Positions 47,852 to 60,531 of a stretch of DNA of 64,000 nt are shown here, in pieces. Within the stretch, counting starts at the first letter, position 1. Every line of letters begins with the position of its first letter. Below the pieces are notes generated by a model that did not search any database, was not told the DNA's origin, and worked only from the letters and a program-made list of their open reading frames with translations. Source of the DNA: Ailanthus altissimus (lineage: Eukaryota > Streptophyta > Magnoliopsida > Sapindales > Simaroubaceae); NCBI GenBank assembly GCA_946807835.1, contig CAMPEX010000001.1:1441001-1505000 (forward strand), in the 5' to 3' direction. Position numbers and translations under genes: made by a program.

Positions 47852-47864
47852 TGATATGAAAACC
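47852..47864 (+). other. Co3 primer binding site, decayed
   Basis: tgatatgaaaacc aligns with tggtatcagagcc with four changes, three of them G to A. It sits two bases from the LTR end. Confidence 0.65.
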
Positions 47865-49282
47865 ATTTCATATTAAATTATTATGACTAAATTATGAGAT
47901 ATGAATTATACATTAATTGAATTATATTAAAAAAATTTAATTGCATGCCTAATTAAAAAAAAAGGGATATCTGGCGTGCAGTTAATTCTCCGTGCGCGAG
48001 AAAAAAAAAAAGAGAAAGACAAGTTGAAATCAATTTAAATATATATATGCCTTAACATATATGCAGAATTAATTTGCTTTTATATGTATACTATATTAAT
48101 ATACGCAAGGTTCCAATTCATCAATGCATTGAAAATATATATTGTTTTTCATTAATTGCGGATTGATGGGTATGTTATTATTATTTTCCAATACACATTC
48201 AACGGATTGAATGCATATTGAATTCATTCTGGAATTTGTTTTTAATATTTAAAATAAAATGAAGTTATATACTGCACGTAAGGATCAATTATGTTGTTGA
48301 TAGATGCATTGTATTTTGTTATTGTTTTGATTATTATGAATCCAGATGGCATGCAATATGTTTTATTGAATGTGTTATTAATAGTATTTTTTTAAAAATA
48401 TTTTTTTCGTATTTAGTTTTGAAATTAAAAAAAAAATAGAATTTTAAATTTTATTCAAAATTAAATTGATAATATCAAATTTAATAGTATTTTTTTAATT
48501 ATAATGCACGTCAGATAGTTAGTTTCTATAAATTTTAAGAGTTTATTAAGTTAATTTTATATGATCCATAAAATTTTATCGAGCCTAAATTTTTATATCC
48601 AATATACTAGTCAAATCAAGTGAGTTAGGAATGACCTGAACCTATTTTGGGTTTAGATTATTAGATAAAATTTAGGGTTTTTGATAATTCGAAAAGGTTA
48701 GGCTTAACCTTATCCAACCACTTTAGTCCTTACCCATTCCGGTCCCATCTTAATTTTAAGATGATTTTACTTTGACTGTTGACTTTAACTTTAATTATTT
48801 AATTATTTTTTTCTCTCTTTTCTTACAAACTAATATATAGTATTTTAAAATAAATTAAATTGAATTAAAATATCACCAAAGTGGCATTTTTTATACAGAT
48901 TTATTTATTTTAAAATATGTGAATATTATTAAGGAACTAAATAATTGTGTTTAAAATCTATGCAAAAAATAATCAGCCTAAAGGAAGATTATTTTTTAGC
49001 TAGATAAGAAACATATAAGGTAGTAAATATGTAATGAACTTTGGCATTTTTTATGCATATAATATGTCGGTTCAAAAAAAGGCATATTATTGGCAGGATC
49101 TATTATCAATATTTATTGTCCAAGTTTTTAGAGTACCGTTTACAAATTATTATTTTTGTCCAATGACTAAATAGCAATGTTGTGCTTGGTATCTTACAAT
49201 AGCTCAATTTATTATATCTTATGCCATGTGTGTATATGAATGCATGATTAAATGACATGGTTATTGATTGTGAGTTTTTTGT
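47865..49282 (+). other. Co3 5' leader
   Basis: 1.4 kb, AT-rich, no frame. It ends ttgtttgttctatacag right before the gag-like reading, which resembles a plant 3' splice site; this may be chance. Confidence 0.5.
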
Positions 49283-50130
49283 TTGTTCTATACAGTAAAT
49301 GCTTCTTCTATATCTGTCAACTTGAATAATATTTCAGTGCTTAACGGCATTAATTTTAGGAAATGGAAAGAACACATTACCATTGTGCTTGGGTGTATGG
49401 ATCTAGACTATGAAATCTGGATGGAAGAACTTCTCGCCCCTACTGATAGTAGTACTGCTGAACAAAGGTTTATGAAAAATGGGAGCGTTCTAGCCGTATG
49501 AGTCTAATAATTATGAAGCACTCTATTCTAGATACCATCAGGGGCACAGTACCTGAGGAAGAAAATGATAAAAAGTTACAGAACCAAATAATAGACTGAT
49601 TCGCTGGTAATGAAAAGGTCGAAACAAGCACTATTTTTTCTAAGCTTGTTTCAATGTGGTATAAAGGCAAATGAAACATAAGGGAGCATATTATAGAAAT
49701 GTCTAATCTTGTTACAAGATTAAGGATACTAAAGTTAGAGTTGCCTGATGATATTCTTGTGCACCTAGTCTTGATCTCTCTTCTTGCATAATACAGTCCT
49801 TTTAAGATCAATTATAACACTTGAAAGTTTAATGGCTCATTGCTTAATGTGTGCAAGAGGAAGAGAGATTGAAATAAGAAAAGATAGAGAGTGCTCATTT
49901 AGCAACTTCTTCCAATGACAATGCTACCAACAAGAAAACAAAATAGAATAATAAAAGAAAAGGAGCTGTAGACATTGGAACTTTATAGCCTAAGGTGCAA
50001 AAGAAACAAAATGTTGAAATCTCTTGTTACGTTTACAAAAAAGTTGGACATGTAAAGAAGGATTATTCTAAGTATGCAAAATAGCTTGTCAAAAAGAGTA
50101 AACGTCTCAACCTTGTTTGTTCAGAAGTTA
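49283..50130 (+). pseudogene. gag: Co3 gag, broken
   Basis: VLNGINFRKWKEHITIVLGC and MDLDYEIWMEELL match copia gag. A 1-bp deletion near 49471 shifts the frame; the next frame carries RMSLIIMKHSI, REHIIEMSNLVTRLRILKLE and PDDILVHLVL. The zinc knuckle near 50023-50064 reads CYVYKKVGHVKKDY, so two of three Cys are Tyr. The true start codon is unclear; no ATG heads the frame at 49283. Confidence 0.85.
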
Positions 50131-53100
50131 ATTTGGCTTTAGTACCAAGTCATACTTGATGGATAGATACAAGTGCAACTACTCACATAAGTGTGACTAT
50201 GCAGGGTTGTCTAAGGAGCCGATCGCTAATTGATGCTGAAAGATTCATCTATATGGGTGATGGCAATAAGGCTCTTATTGAGGCAATTGAATTATTTAAA
50301 TTACAATTAGAATCTGGTTATTATTTGGATTTACATGAGACATTTTATATACAATTATTTAGACGGAATTTAGTTTCTATTTCTTGTTTGGACAAATTCG
50401 GTTACTCTTGTTCTTTTGAAAATAGAAAGTTTAGTCTCTTTCAGAATTCAAATATTATTGGTACTGGTTCTTTAGTTGATAATTTATATCAATTGAATCT
50501 TCATGCCTCATAAATTAATGAAACCTTGCACGTAAGCAATTATGGTATAAAATGCAAATTAATTAATGAGAATTCTTATATATTATGGCATAAGCGTTTA
50601 TGACACATTTCTAAACAAAGAATTCAAAGGCTTGTGTCAGAAGGAATTCTGAATTCCCTTGATTTTTCAGATTTTGAAATATGTATTGAATGTATTAAGG
50701 GAAAACAAATAAATGTTAGAAAAGTTAGTGTCAATAGAAGTTCAAACGTCTTGGAATTAATTCATACTGATATTTGTGGTTCATTCTCTATGGCTTCCTG
50801 GAATGGTCAACAATATTTTATTACTTTCACAGATGATTGTTCTCGTTATGGGTATCTATACTTGATTCATAAGAAGTCTCAATCATTGAACGTTTTCAAG
50901 GCTTATAAAGCTGAAGTAGAAAATCAGATTGGCAAGAAAATTAAAACCGTTAAATCTAACCGTAGTGGTGAATTCTATGTTAGATATGACGGATCAGGTG
51001 AACAACGTCCAGGCCATTTTGTGAGATATTTACAAGAATGTGGCATCGTTCTTCAATACACCATGCCGGGGACTCCAAGTCAAAATGGTGTAGCTGAGAG
51101 ACGAAATAGGACCCTAAATGATATGGTTAGAAGTATGATAAATCATTCTTTTTTACTAGAATCTCTTTGCGGTGAAGTCTTAAAGACTGCAGTGTATATC
51201 CTTAATTGAGTTCCAAGTAAAGCAGTAGCTAAAACCCCATATGAGCTATGGACTGAAAAGAAGCCTAGTATTAGGCATTTTCATGTCTGGGGTTATCCAG
51301 TTAAGGTTAGTCTATACAGGCCTAATGAAAGGAAGTTAGACTAAAAAACAATAAGCTGCTACTTTGTTGGATACTCGAAGAGATCGAGGGGTTTCAAGTT
51401 TTATAATCCCTCAAGTAGATCCCTTTTTGAGACAGGGAATGCTAAATTAATTAAGGATATTGAATATAGTGACAGTGCTAAACTCAGAAATATTGTCTTT
51501 GAAGAGGAATATGTAACTATTCTTAATATTGCAATTGATAATGACCAGGTAATTGCACTTGTCATTATGAAGGATGCAAATACAGATAATCAAGACGTTC
51601 CTGAGATACCTCATACTAATATTAAAGAACTTGCTTTTACTCATATAAAGGAGCAACAACAACAACCTCAATTAAAAGTGCCATTAAAGAGATCCACCAA
51701 GAAGAGGAGATTAACAATTTTAGATGATTATGTCTTGTATATTCAAGAACATGAGTTTGATATAGGACTAGAATATGATCCAATAACTTTCAGTCAAGTC
51801 AAACAAAGTGTGAACTCCCAGAAATGGATAGATGCCATGAAAGATGAGATGAAATCAATGCAAGACAATGACATTTGGGATCTTGTTGAATTGCTTAAAA
51901 GAGTGAAACCAATTGGTTGTAAATAGATTTTCAAAACCAAACAGGATTCGAAAGGCAATGTCGAAAGATATAAGGCACGTCTAGTCGTAAAAAGTTTCAC
52001 ATAAAAGGAAGGCATTGATTATAACGAGAATTTTTTTTCAGTTTGATCGAAATACTCTTTTAGAATTATTATGGCACTTGTTGCTCATTATGATTTAGAG
52101 CTACATTAGATGAACGTAAAGACTGCATTTTTGAATAGAGACATTGAAGAAATTATATACATGTTGCAACTAGAGGACTTTAAATCCAAAGATTCAAAAT
52201 ATTTGGTGTGCAAATTAAAGAAGTTCATCTATGGTTTAAAGCAAGCATCGCATTAATGGTATCAAAAATTTGATCAAGTGATTACCTTATTTGGTTTTAA
52301 GGAAAATACTATTGATCAATGCATTTATCACAAGATCAGTGGAAGAAAATTTATTCTTCTTGTCTTAAATGTGGATGACATTTTACTAGCAAGCAGCGAT
52401 ATAGGCTTGTTGCATGAAACCAAGAGATTTCTTTCACATAAATTTAAAATGAAAGTTCTTAGGAATGCCTCTTTTGTGTTGGGCATACAAATTTACCAAG
52501 ATCGCTCTCATGGCATAGTTAACTTATCACAAAAGGCATATATCGATAAAGTGCTTAGTAGATTTGACATGAAGAATTGTGCATCAAGAGACACACTCAT
52601 TGCTAAACGGTAATAAATTTAGTCTACTTCAATGCCCAAGAAATGAGATTGATAAGAAAGAGATGAAGAATATCCCTTATGCGTCGGTAGTAGGAAGTCT
52701 CATGTATGCTCAGGTTTGTACGTGTCCAGATATTACGTATGTAGTTGGAATGCTTAGCAGATATCTAAGTAACCCAGGAATGGATCACTAGAGAGCCGTT
52801 AAAAAGGTTATGCGATATCTATAGAGAACAAAAGATTACATGCTCACATATCAGAGATTAGATCATTTAGAGATCATTGAATATTCACACTCTGATTTTG
52901 CTGGTTGTCTCAATAGCAAAAGATCCACTTCAGGTTATGTCTTCCTATTGGCTGAGGGAGCTGTGTCATGGAAGAGTGTCAAGTAGTCACTCGTAGCTTT
53001 ATCCACCATGGAAGCAGAGTTTGTAGCTTACTATGAGGCATCAAATCAAGCAATATGGATATGAAATTTTATCACTGGGCTATAAATTATTGATGGCATT

Positions 53101-53361
53101 GAGAGACTATTGAGAATAAATTGTGATAATAAAGCCGCTGAGTTATATTCTAAGAACAACAAAAGCTCGTCAAAATCGACGCATATTGACATCAAGTTTC
53201 TTGTCGTTAAAAAGAAAGTTCAGAGTCTTCAAGTGTCTATTGAACATGTCAGTACAAACTTAATGATTGCAGATTCGCTTACCAAAGTTGTACCACCAAA
53301 GGTATTTCATGAGTATGTGGCTCGTATGAGTGTGGTTTATCATGATGATATACTTCTATAG
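50131..53361 (+). pseudogene. Co3 pol: protease, integrase, RT, RNase H
   Basis: Protease: WIDTSATTHIS (50160-50190), where D-S-G is D-T-S. Integrase is open at 50634-51209: ELIHTDICGSFSMASWNGQQ, then KTVKSNRSGEFY, where the second catalytic Asp is Asn (50958-50960), and NGVAERRNRTL with Glu kept. RT: IDAMKDEMKSMQDNDIWDLV, a degraded MNVKTAFLNRDIE block, and NVDDILLASS, where the catalytic box Y is Asn (52368-52379) but both Asp remain. RNase H: FAGCLNSKRSTSGYVFLL, STMEAEFVAYYEAS, INCDNKAAELYSKN, IADSLTKVV. Stops are scattered. The end at 53361 fits the copia norm. Confidence 0.9.
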
Positions 53362-53810
53362 TGAGAGTTTGTTTCTTGATATTCAATTATAATTGACATA
53401 TTTTTCGGTCAGACTAAAGTATTACTCTTTGTTTATTTATTGAAAACTCTGAAATAAAGTTATATTCTTTCAATTGTAGTTTCACATAAAGTTTTGAAAG
53501 TATATTGTTAAACTCTTATGAGTTATAAAGTAGGACTAGTTAAAAATGGGCATGTTAAGGGATCACGTTGCATGAAATTTTCATGCTACATATCCATACT
53601 TGATCTATGTTATTGATTATATTGATGTATGTGACCATTGATGGGTCTAGTTACAAGAAAGATAATGAAGATCGCTTTGATCCTATATTAGTATAATTGA
53701 TGGACCAGATTTTTTAGAAATGTCTTTTATTAAGATAACAAATATTGAACTCATAAAGTTATATGATAATGTACAATTGTAAAGTGACATATGTAGCACA
53801 GGTGAGAGAT
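53362..53810 (+). other. Co3 3' UTR and polypurine tract
   Basis: Non-coding; ends caggtgagagat directly before the 3' LTR, a short purine tract. Confidence 0.65.
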
Positions 53811-54250
53811 TGTTAGGTATTATGTATTAAAGTGGGTCTACATATATCAATTAATTGTACATTGGCTATTTATTTTGTTGTCCATTAAAAGTGATCAAAT
53901 AAAATTTATTTATTATTGAGCTTTTAGGGCATCACATATGACATGTGCTTTAATGTGTAGAGACCCAATTATTTTATTTTATTTTTTTGATGGGCCAAAA
54001 TAAAATAAAATACTATAAATAATAGGTTGAGATCCCCAGTCTAAACCTTAACGTATTATTCATTTACATCCCATCAGTGAATAACAACAGTTTTTTCTCA
54101 TAAAAAAAAATTTAGACGTAGAAGTCATCAATACCAATTTTTCTACATCTCCATAAATTCATGTACACTTCCAATTTTATTTTTCTTAATAATTTAATAT
54201 AAAATCTTAATTATAATAATTCTTTCACCAATTAAAATTTTTATCCAACA
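53811..54250 (+). repeat. Co3 3' LTR
   Basis: Starts TGTTAGGTATT and ends TTATCCAACA, 440 bp, followed by ttcac. The TG...CA ends are intact, unlike the 5' LTR. Confidence 0.95.
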
Positions 54251-54543
54251 TTCACCAGATGAATCTCAACTCATCGCATTCAGCTCATAAGGAGCTGGAA
54301 AACCACTATGAAAGGCATAAGCAGCTAAAATGCGATCTGTCGATCATAATGTTTTTAAGCAATCTCTTATTTCTTGCCAAGTTGTTGGCAGGACTATTGA
54401 GATTATTCCATTGTATTCCTTATCTCTTCCAAAATTTTGTTGGATTTCTTAAGTGCCTGGTCAACATTCTTGTTAACCTTAGCCAACTTAGAAACACCAG
54501 ATCTTAAGTCGTGAGACCATGTATGTTAACACTAGTTTGTACC

Positions 54544-54613
54544 CTATAAACAACAACCTTGACTCATCATTCTTCTTTTTGAATTATACGTTATGTCGAA
54601 ATATGCTACTCAC
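54544..54613 (-). other. Candidate 70-nt intron in the coiled-coil gene
   Basis: Donor GAAT|GTGAGT at 54613 and acceptor TTTATAG| at 54544, in a T-rich 3' context. It lies exactly where the coiled-coil frame hits its stop (GAG TAG is part of the donor). The next block reads SKLAKVNKNVDQALKKSNKI, again helix-like. Confidence 0.5.
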
Positions 54614-55039
54614 ATTCCACAAGACGTGAATTGATCAATTCTAAATCAACCTTCAGAGAATCTAGTTCCTTCTCTAAAGTGGCATTCAAATCCTTGTAAT
54701 TGTTCAACATGGTCTTTAACCCTCTCTTGTCTTCAAGCAAAGCTTCATTTGCACCTTGTAACTCCTCTATCAATGCATTCGGCCTTAACAATGCATTGTT
54801 CAATCTTCTTTAGAATAAACTCGTTGTGTTAAACTCAGACTACAAGCGAGTATTTTCTAGCTTCAAAGCAGGCAACTCAGCTTTCAACACAATAACTTCA
54901 GCCTCACGCGCATCATCAAAAGCGTCTTTATTCTCTTCAAGAGCCTGTTTATATGCCTTCGCAATGCAAACACTGTCTTGCAAATACTATTTTTTGGAGC
55001 TCTTCTACTGGTTGTCATTGATTTAAAAAACGGAAACTT

Positions 55040-55120
55040 CTAAAATAAGAGCATGAAGAATAAAAAAACAACAGAAAAAGTAAGTGAAAGTAAAGTATGC
55101 AAGTTAAGAAAGTTCCTCAC
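55040..55120 (-). other. Candidate 81-nt intron in the coiled-coil gene
   Basis: Donor ACTGTTG|GTGAGG at 55120 and acceptor CTTATTTTAG| at 55040, with a strong T-rich tract. The upstream exon frame reads TITQVVAHDTSRHAAS. Confidence 0.5.
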
Positions 55121-55965
55121 CAACAGTAGAGGCTGCGTGGCGAGATGTATCATGTGCAACAACTTGTGTTATAGTCGGAGTTCGGAAAAACAACTGGAGT
55201 GGGAAAGCTTGTGTCCTTCTTGAAATGCATAGGAACAACTGGAATTATTGGACTTCATGAAGGATGGACAAGAGTAGTAATTGATATCGGATGAAGCTGG
55301 AGAAGTTGAAACAACTTACTTTTAAGGATAATGTAAGCTGGAAGGATTGCTCTCTGTTGACAAAATGGCGGGAGAAGGAACAAGTACCTTTTTCGCTTTC
55401 GGTGTCTTGTTCTTTCTTTTTCGTTTTCCCCCAACTCTTAGTAAATCAAAAATTACGCCAGGCAAGTCTTCCATGAAGTTGCAGATACGGAAAACAGAAT
55501 AGCAAGAATGTAAGACATACGAAGAAAAGAAGTTAAAAAGCAAGAAATAAGGAAGAAGCCAAATTCCAGCTTTCTGTGAGAAAGGATGGGAGAAGCAGTT
55601 AGAATCGAGGAAGGTTTATTTCCAGACAGGAAAGTGACAAAGTCCTATTAAGAGGCGTCAACATGATAGGAAGCGATGATAGCTGGCTTAGCGATTGGAT
55701 CAACTGAAGCAAGGTTGGAAGCGAGATTATAAAAAATTTGAGAAGGAACATAACTAAGATCATGTTCATCTAAGACGTGCGAAATTGTTAATGGAGCAAA
55801 AGAATAAGTAAGGACAACAACCGTGTAAGAACTACCTTCTTTAAGATCTTTGTTTGAAATTAGGGTATAAGAAGCAAGTGTCATAGAAGTTTCTTGTACA
55901 AATAGATCTTGGAAATAAGACACAAGAATCTACCAGTTGTAGAGCACAAGAACCATTGACACTCT

Positions 55966-56053
55966 CTGCTAAAAGGAAAGAAGAGGAAAAGATTAGAGAT
56001 AATGAAACTAAAAATCATTATCTGAAAAAATAAAAAATAAAAAAATTACTAAC
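55966..56053 (-). other. Candidate 88-nt intron in the coiled-coil gene
   Basis: Donor TTTTTT|GTTAGT at 56053 and acceptor CCTTTTAGCAG| at 55966 after a pyrimidine run (cttttcctcttctttcc). Confidence 0.45.
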
Positions 56054-56800
56054 AAAAAAGAAGAAACTGATGGCAGAAAGATTCTGAAAAAAATATCCTC
56101 CCAATATCAAAAGGGAAGATAGCAAGTCGGAAAAGAACATCATCAAGAACAAATTTCGATTTTGGACGTGGTCTCCAAATGAGGCTCCTAAACACTATAG
56201 AAGGATAAAAGCGAACACAAAAGAAAAGGTCGATGTATGCAAGCACAAGATTGAGATGATGATAATTGAAATGTTGAAAACCCTTATTATTGGGACCAAA
56301 TCTAGTTTTTCCAATAGATCCATGCCTCTCGTCCACTCGTAAATAAAACCCAAATTTATTATAAAATCAAATGCAGAAGATAAGATCTCAGAACTTAAAT
56401 GTTCATTGACCAAATTTGTAACACAACATTGTTGACTGTCGATCTAGTATTAAAGGATCGAGGATAACAATGATAAAGGATAAATTGACGACACATATTG
56501 GGATTTGGAGGAAAGTTGTCATTTTCTCACTTTTAGATTCATTTAACCTCTTTCAAAACCATTTAATACTTTCCTTTAATCTTCTCATATAACACATTTT
56601 TTCACCTTCCTTGAAGAAAACCTACACTGAATTAAGCATAAAATTTTTTTTTTTAGGTATCGAAGGATTATGGGTTTTAATTGATCCTTTAATCCCAAGC
56701 CTAACTAGTAATTTCTAGAGAAATGTTAGAGGATTTCGATTTCTAAAGAGATAGTAGTTTTTGAGAAACTAAATTGTATGTGCCATTAATGCCTTTAAGT

Positions 56801-56814
56801 CCCTTTTTATAGTG
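56801..56814 (-). promoter_or_regulatory. Candidate TATA box, minus strand
   Basis: Minus-strand CACTATAAAAAGGG is a near-ideal plant TATA box, about 400 bp upstream of the 56413 coding-like block. If used, the Lys-rich block at 56919-57140 would lie outside the transcript. Confidence 0.4.
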
Positions 56815-57469
56815 ATTGAAAAGCTTATAGGTAAGAAAGTTGCAATAATGCTCTTAACGGACTTTTTATGCTTTTAATGGACTTTTTGCAAAATGAGTAA
56901 CTTTTATGGTTCCTATACTTATCCCTCCATTTTTAAATAGTTTATTTTAAAAAAATTGTAAGATAGGCTTAGTATAATGATTTGGGGTTCTAGTGTTATA
57001 ACCTTACTTTTTGAAGTGTGTCTTGATTTGACTAGTTTATTCGTCCTCTCTGACTTGTCCTTCTTCATCCTTGCAACGTTGTGTTCTTGGCAACTAGTTG
57101 GTGGCGTTTCATTTTGAATTACAACTCGTGTCTTACTCAACTCGTTATTGATGAAATGATGATTTATTGAAGGAGAGAGGTCAGAAAGTCGAGAAAGTCA
57201 CGAAGCTTGAATCTAAACTCACGTCTATTCAACTTGACATTGATTAAAAGGATGTTATGTTAATAATACTTTGGCGGAGAAATAGTACTCAAAGGATTTT
57301 CCTAACTCTTTAGTTTATTTTATCTTCTCTTCTTCTTTCTTTTTATAAAGAGATATATGTTTTCCTTTAAGATATGCATATTAAGCATATTTTATGTATT
57401 TTGTTTTTTTTGTATTAGATGATTATAATCTTATATTTTTTATCAGTTGTTATATTTGAGATTCAAAAT

Positions 57470-58368
57470 GTATCATAAGTATAAGTGAATAGTGAATATT
57501 TTTTATTCCACTTTTTTTAATCGTGTGATATAAGTACTCATTTTTTTTGTCTACACGACTTATTTAGTTGCTATTTGATTGGTTTTAGTTGTATGACTAT
57601 TCGTCTTCTTGAATGCAAGATATGATATGATGTATCACATTCTAAATTGTGTATATAGTTAATTTTATCTGCTTATTTGATTGCAAGGTTCAATAATCTA
57701 TCTTTCTACTCTGAATACGTGACATGATTAGTCATTATTTCGGTTATGAGTCTACAACAAGACTAGTCGCCTTTCGTTTAAAAGTGTATAATATGATTAG
57801 TTATCTTTTAAATTGTGCAACTTGTTTAGTTATCTTTTAAATTGTGCGACTTTTTAAAGTCATCTTTCCATTTCGGTCGTGCTAGTTATTTAGTTGTCTT
57901 TTCATTATAAGGGTGTAACCTACTTAGTCATTTTGCAACTCATTTTGTTGCCTTTTTAGTCATGCGACTTGTTTAAGTCATTTTTTGTGTGTTTTAATTA
58001 TATGATAGGATCGATTGTCCTTTGGTTTTGATCGTGCAACCCAATCAGTGTTGTCTTTTAATTTTGATCGTGAGACCTATTTGCTCGTCTTTTGAATGTG
58101 CTAGATAATTATCGGTCTTCTAGCTTTGAATGTGCAACAGAATTGGTCATCTTCTTTCTTCTTTATTTTTATGAACTTAAGTGCTTGTGACAAGACTGAT
58201 CATCTTTGAGTTATGATTATGTGACATAACTAATCATTCATTTGATGTAATAGTGCAATATACTTAGTCATCTTTGATTATTAGTATGCAACATAAATAG
58301 TCATTTTTCAATGGTGCGACTTTATTTAGTCGACTTTCAAACGTGCAATGCACTGTGCTATAATATAA
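57470..58368. repeat. Divergent minisatellite block 1 (TTAGTC-core, about 45 bp)
   Basis: Around 20 irregular units with a core near gcgactTRwTTAGTCgtcttt, separated by variable T-rich spacers; for example two almost identical adjacent ttagttatcttttaaattgtgc units near 57798-57848. No coding frame. Confidence 0.75.
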
Positions 58369-59183
58369 CTTGTAATTTTATTGTTTGCTTTTAATCCTTA
58401 AAGTTTTATTGTCATGACATGATTATGAAGAGAATAGCTTATATCTTATGCTAATAATTTTTACTAATAAGATTTTATTTGAGAGCTTGCGTAAATATGT
58501 ATTTTGCGAGTCATTTGATAATTTACAACTCGCAATGTTTGACATCTTGTGTGATTTTGGCTACTTGTGAGATTTGGCAATTCATGTATTTTGGCCACCC
58601 GTGTGTCTTTCAACTCGCATGCATCTTTCTACTTTTCTAAAAATTGTATATTCAAGATTTGTAAGATCATTTATGCTATTGCCAAATTAGTTTAGATAAG
58701 CAACTCATGGCCCTTGACTATGATAGAGCGACATACTCTGTCACCCTATGATCATAAGGATGCGATATACTTAGTCGTTTTTGAATCGTATAGTTACGTT
58801 GTAGTGTAAGTTATAATTAAGATTGTCTTACTTTCTTTGACTATAAGATCTTATTTTCAAGATATGATTATAAGGATAATAGCTTGCATCTTATGTAACT
58901 AATAATTTTTATTTGAAAACTTTGCATAGATGTGCACTTTGTAAGATTTTTGATGATTCGCATATTTTGACAATTCTCGTGCTTTGACAACTTGTGTGAT
59001 TCAAAAAATTATGTGATTTGACAACTTATGTGATTTGACAACTTATAAGCTTTAATAATTCACATGATTTAACAACTTATGTGATTCGATAATTTGCAAG
59101 ATTTGACAACTTGCATAATTTGATAACTTATGAGATTTGACAATTCACGTGATTTAGAAACTTGCGAGATTTGATAGCTTGTG
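58369..59183. repeat. 17-bp minisatellite in a two-tier array
   Basis: Consensus about caacttgtgtgatttga. Five clean units lie at 58527-58622 and about thirteen at 58960-59183 (gtgatttgacaacttat repeated, period exactly 17). Each block is preceded by a ~160-bp related leader (58369-58526 and 58803-58960), so the whole leader-plus-array was duplicated at an offset of about 435 bp. Confidence 0.85.
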
Positions 59184-60233
59184 CTTTTTTATGCTTTTTA
59201 TTATTCTTTTCTCTTCTTGGAACCCCCTGAAACTAGCTGTAACGGTTAGTAGAGTCCTGTATCTAATTTGATGTAGATAGTAAATATAAAAATCTTTTTG
59301 AGTTCTTATTATGAGATAGGACTTAGTCGATTATAAGTATACGACATAATTATGAGAATGTTACATCATTAGTCATTTTTTTACTATGAATGTTTGACTT
59401 GATTGATTATGAATACATGATATACTATGTCATTTTTTAGTTGTAAATATGCGACGTGATTAGTCGTCTCTTGAAAATGTTTTAGTTGTTCTTGATAATA
59501 CAACTTTATTTGATGTATATGAATGTTATGACATGTATTTATTGTCTTTTTGACTTACACAATTTATTTATTCGATTTTTATAACATGAATAACGTGACT
59601 GTGATTGTCGTATTTTTAATTGATGCGATATATGATCCTTATCTTTTTTTAATTTGTGCAACTTATTTAGTCACTTCTTTTCTTTTGAATGCGTGACATA
59701 ATTCGTCGAATATTATTGTGCGACATATGTTTATCAGCTTTTAATATGCAATATATGTTTGTCAGTTTTTTGAATGTATGACATGATTTATCTGTTTTTG
59801 TTGCAATATAATTTGTTGGCTTTCGTTGCGACATGATTTGTTGACTTCAGTTATGCGGCTTGTTTAATTTACACGACTTGTTTAGTCGGCCTTTTTGATG
59901 TGAGTGTGTCACATAATTAATCACCTCTTGATTTTTAATATACGATATGATTTATTTGTCTTTCTAAATCTAAATATGTGACATACTTAGTTGTCTTTTT
60001 TATTTTCGTGACATACTTAGTCAACTCTTTGTAATATAAATGATGCAATGTATGTTCGTCGAATTTTTAATTTATGCAACTAGGTTAGTCGGCTTTCGTA
60101 TGATGCATTGATCGTAGGCTTTTTGATTTATGTGACTAGATTAGTCGACTTTGGTACAACCTACTGATTGTCGACTTTTTGATTTATGCGACTAAATTAG
60201 TCGACTTTAGGTATAATACTCTAGCAGTTCTTT
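59184..60233. repeat. Divergent minisatellite block 3 (TTAGTC-core)
   Basis: Same core as block 1 (gcgac...gattagtcg...cttt) with stronger runs near 60080-60210 (gactagattagtcgactttgg type, repeated three times). Confidence 0.75.
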
Positions 60234-60446
60234 TAATTATTGTGAATTTTGATTTCTCACTGGCATTTTGCCACATATGTATATATATTTAATTATTGCG
60301 AGTCTTGGTTTCTTGCTGGCAACTTTGCCACACATATGTTTAACTATAGCGAGTTTTGATTTTTTATTGGCAACTTAGCAATATGTATGTTTATTGATTT
60401 GTATGGTATAGTTTTCTTGTTGGCAGCTTTGCCACATATATATTAA
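60234..60446. repeat. Minisatellite block 4, four ~50-58-bp units
   Basis: Units share attattgcgag, ttggtttcttgctggcaa and ctttgccacatatg elements. Confidence 0.85.
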
Positions 60447-60531
60447 TTTTTGCTACTAGATTAGTCGTCTTAGGTGCGACATGTTGACCGTGGGCTTATT
60501 TAAGTATTTTTTTTGTACTTATTTATTTTTT

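Larger units (their letters stand above)
47458..54250 (+). mobile_element. Co3: complete decayed Ty1/copia with TSD
   Basis: 6,793 bp, with LTRs at 47458-47849 and 53811-54250 and a perfect 5-bp target duplication ttcac (47453-47457 and 54251-54255). Order: 5' LTR, decayed PBS, long leader, gag, protease, integrase, RT, RNase H, purine tract, 3' LTR. All coding parts carry stops or shifts, and several catalytic residues are changed. Confidence 0.95.
47396..57140 (-). pseudogene. Unrecognised intron-containing coiled-coil gene, split by Co3
   Basis: I do not recognise the family. On the minus strand, coding-like blocks run from about 57140 to 54256, continue across the Co3 target site, and end at a TGA (47396-47398) with an acidic tail (SSGESTSNTDLDIVDLTDQL). 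Blocks: a Lys/Arg-rich part (56919-57140), 56049-56413 in two frames (FDFIINLGFIYEWTR), 55648-55923 (LISNKDLKEGSSYTVVVLTY), a basic block KRKRKNKTPKAKK (about 55400), and a coiled coil (54606 to about 54990; LKTMLNNYKDLNATLEKELD). Canonical introns are visible: 54544-54613, 55040-55120 and 55966-56053, with donors GTGAGT, GTGAGG and GTTAGT, plus a fourth acceptor at 55574. Stops and frame breaks show it is decayed. It could be a host gene relic or the extra ORF of a transposon. Confidence 0.5.

Noticed and set aside
55291..55476. + strand frame rich in Phe/Ser
   Set aside because: Shadow of the basic minus-strand block of the coiled-coil gene.
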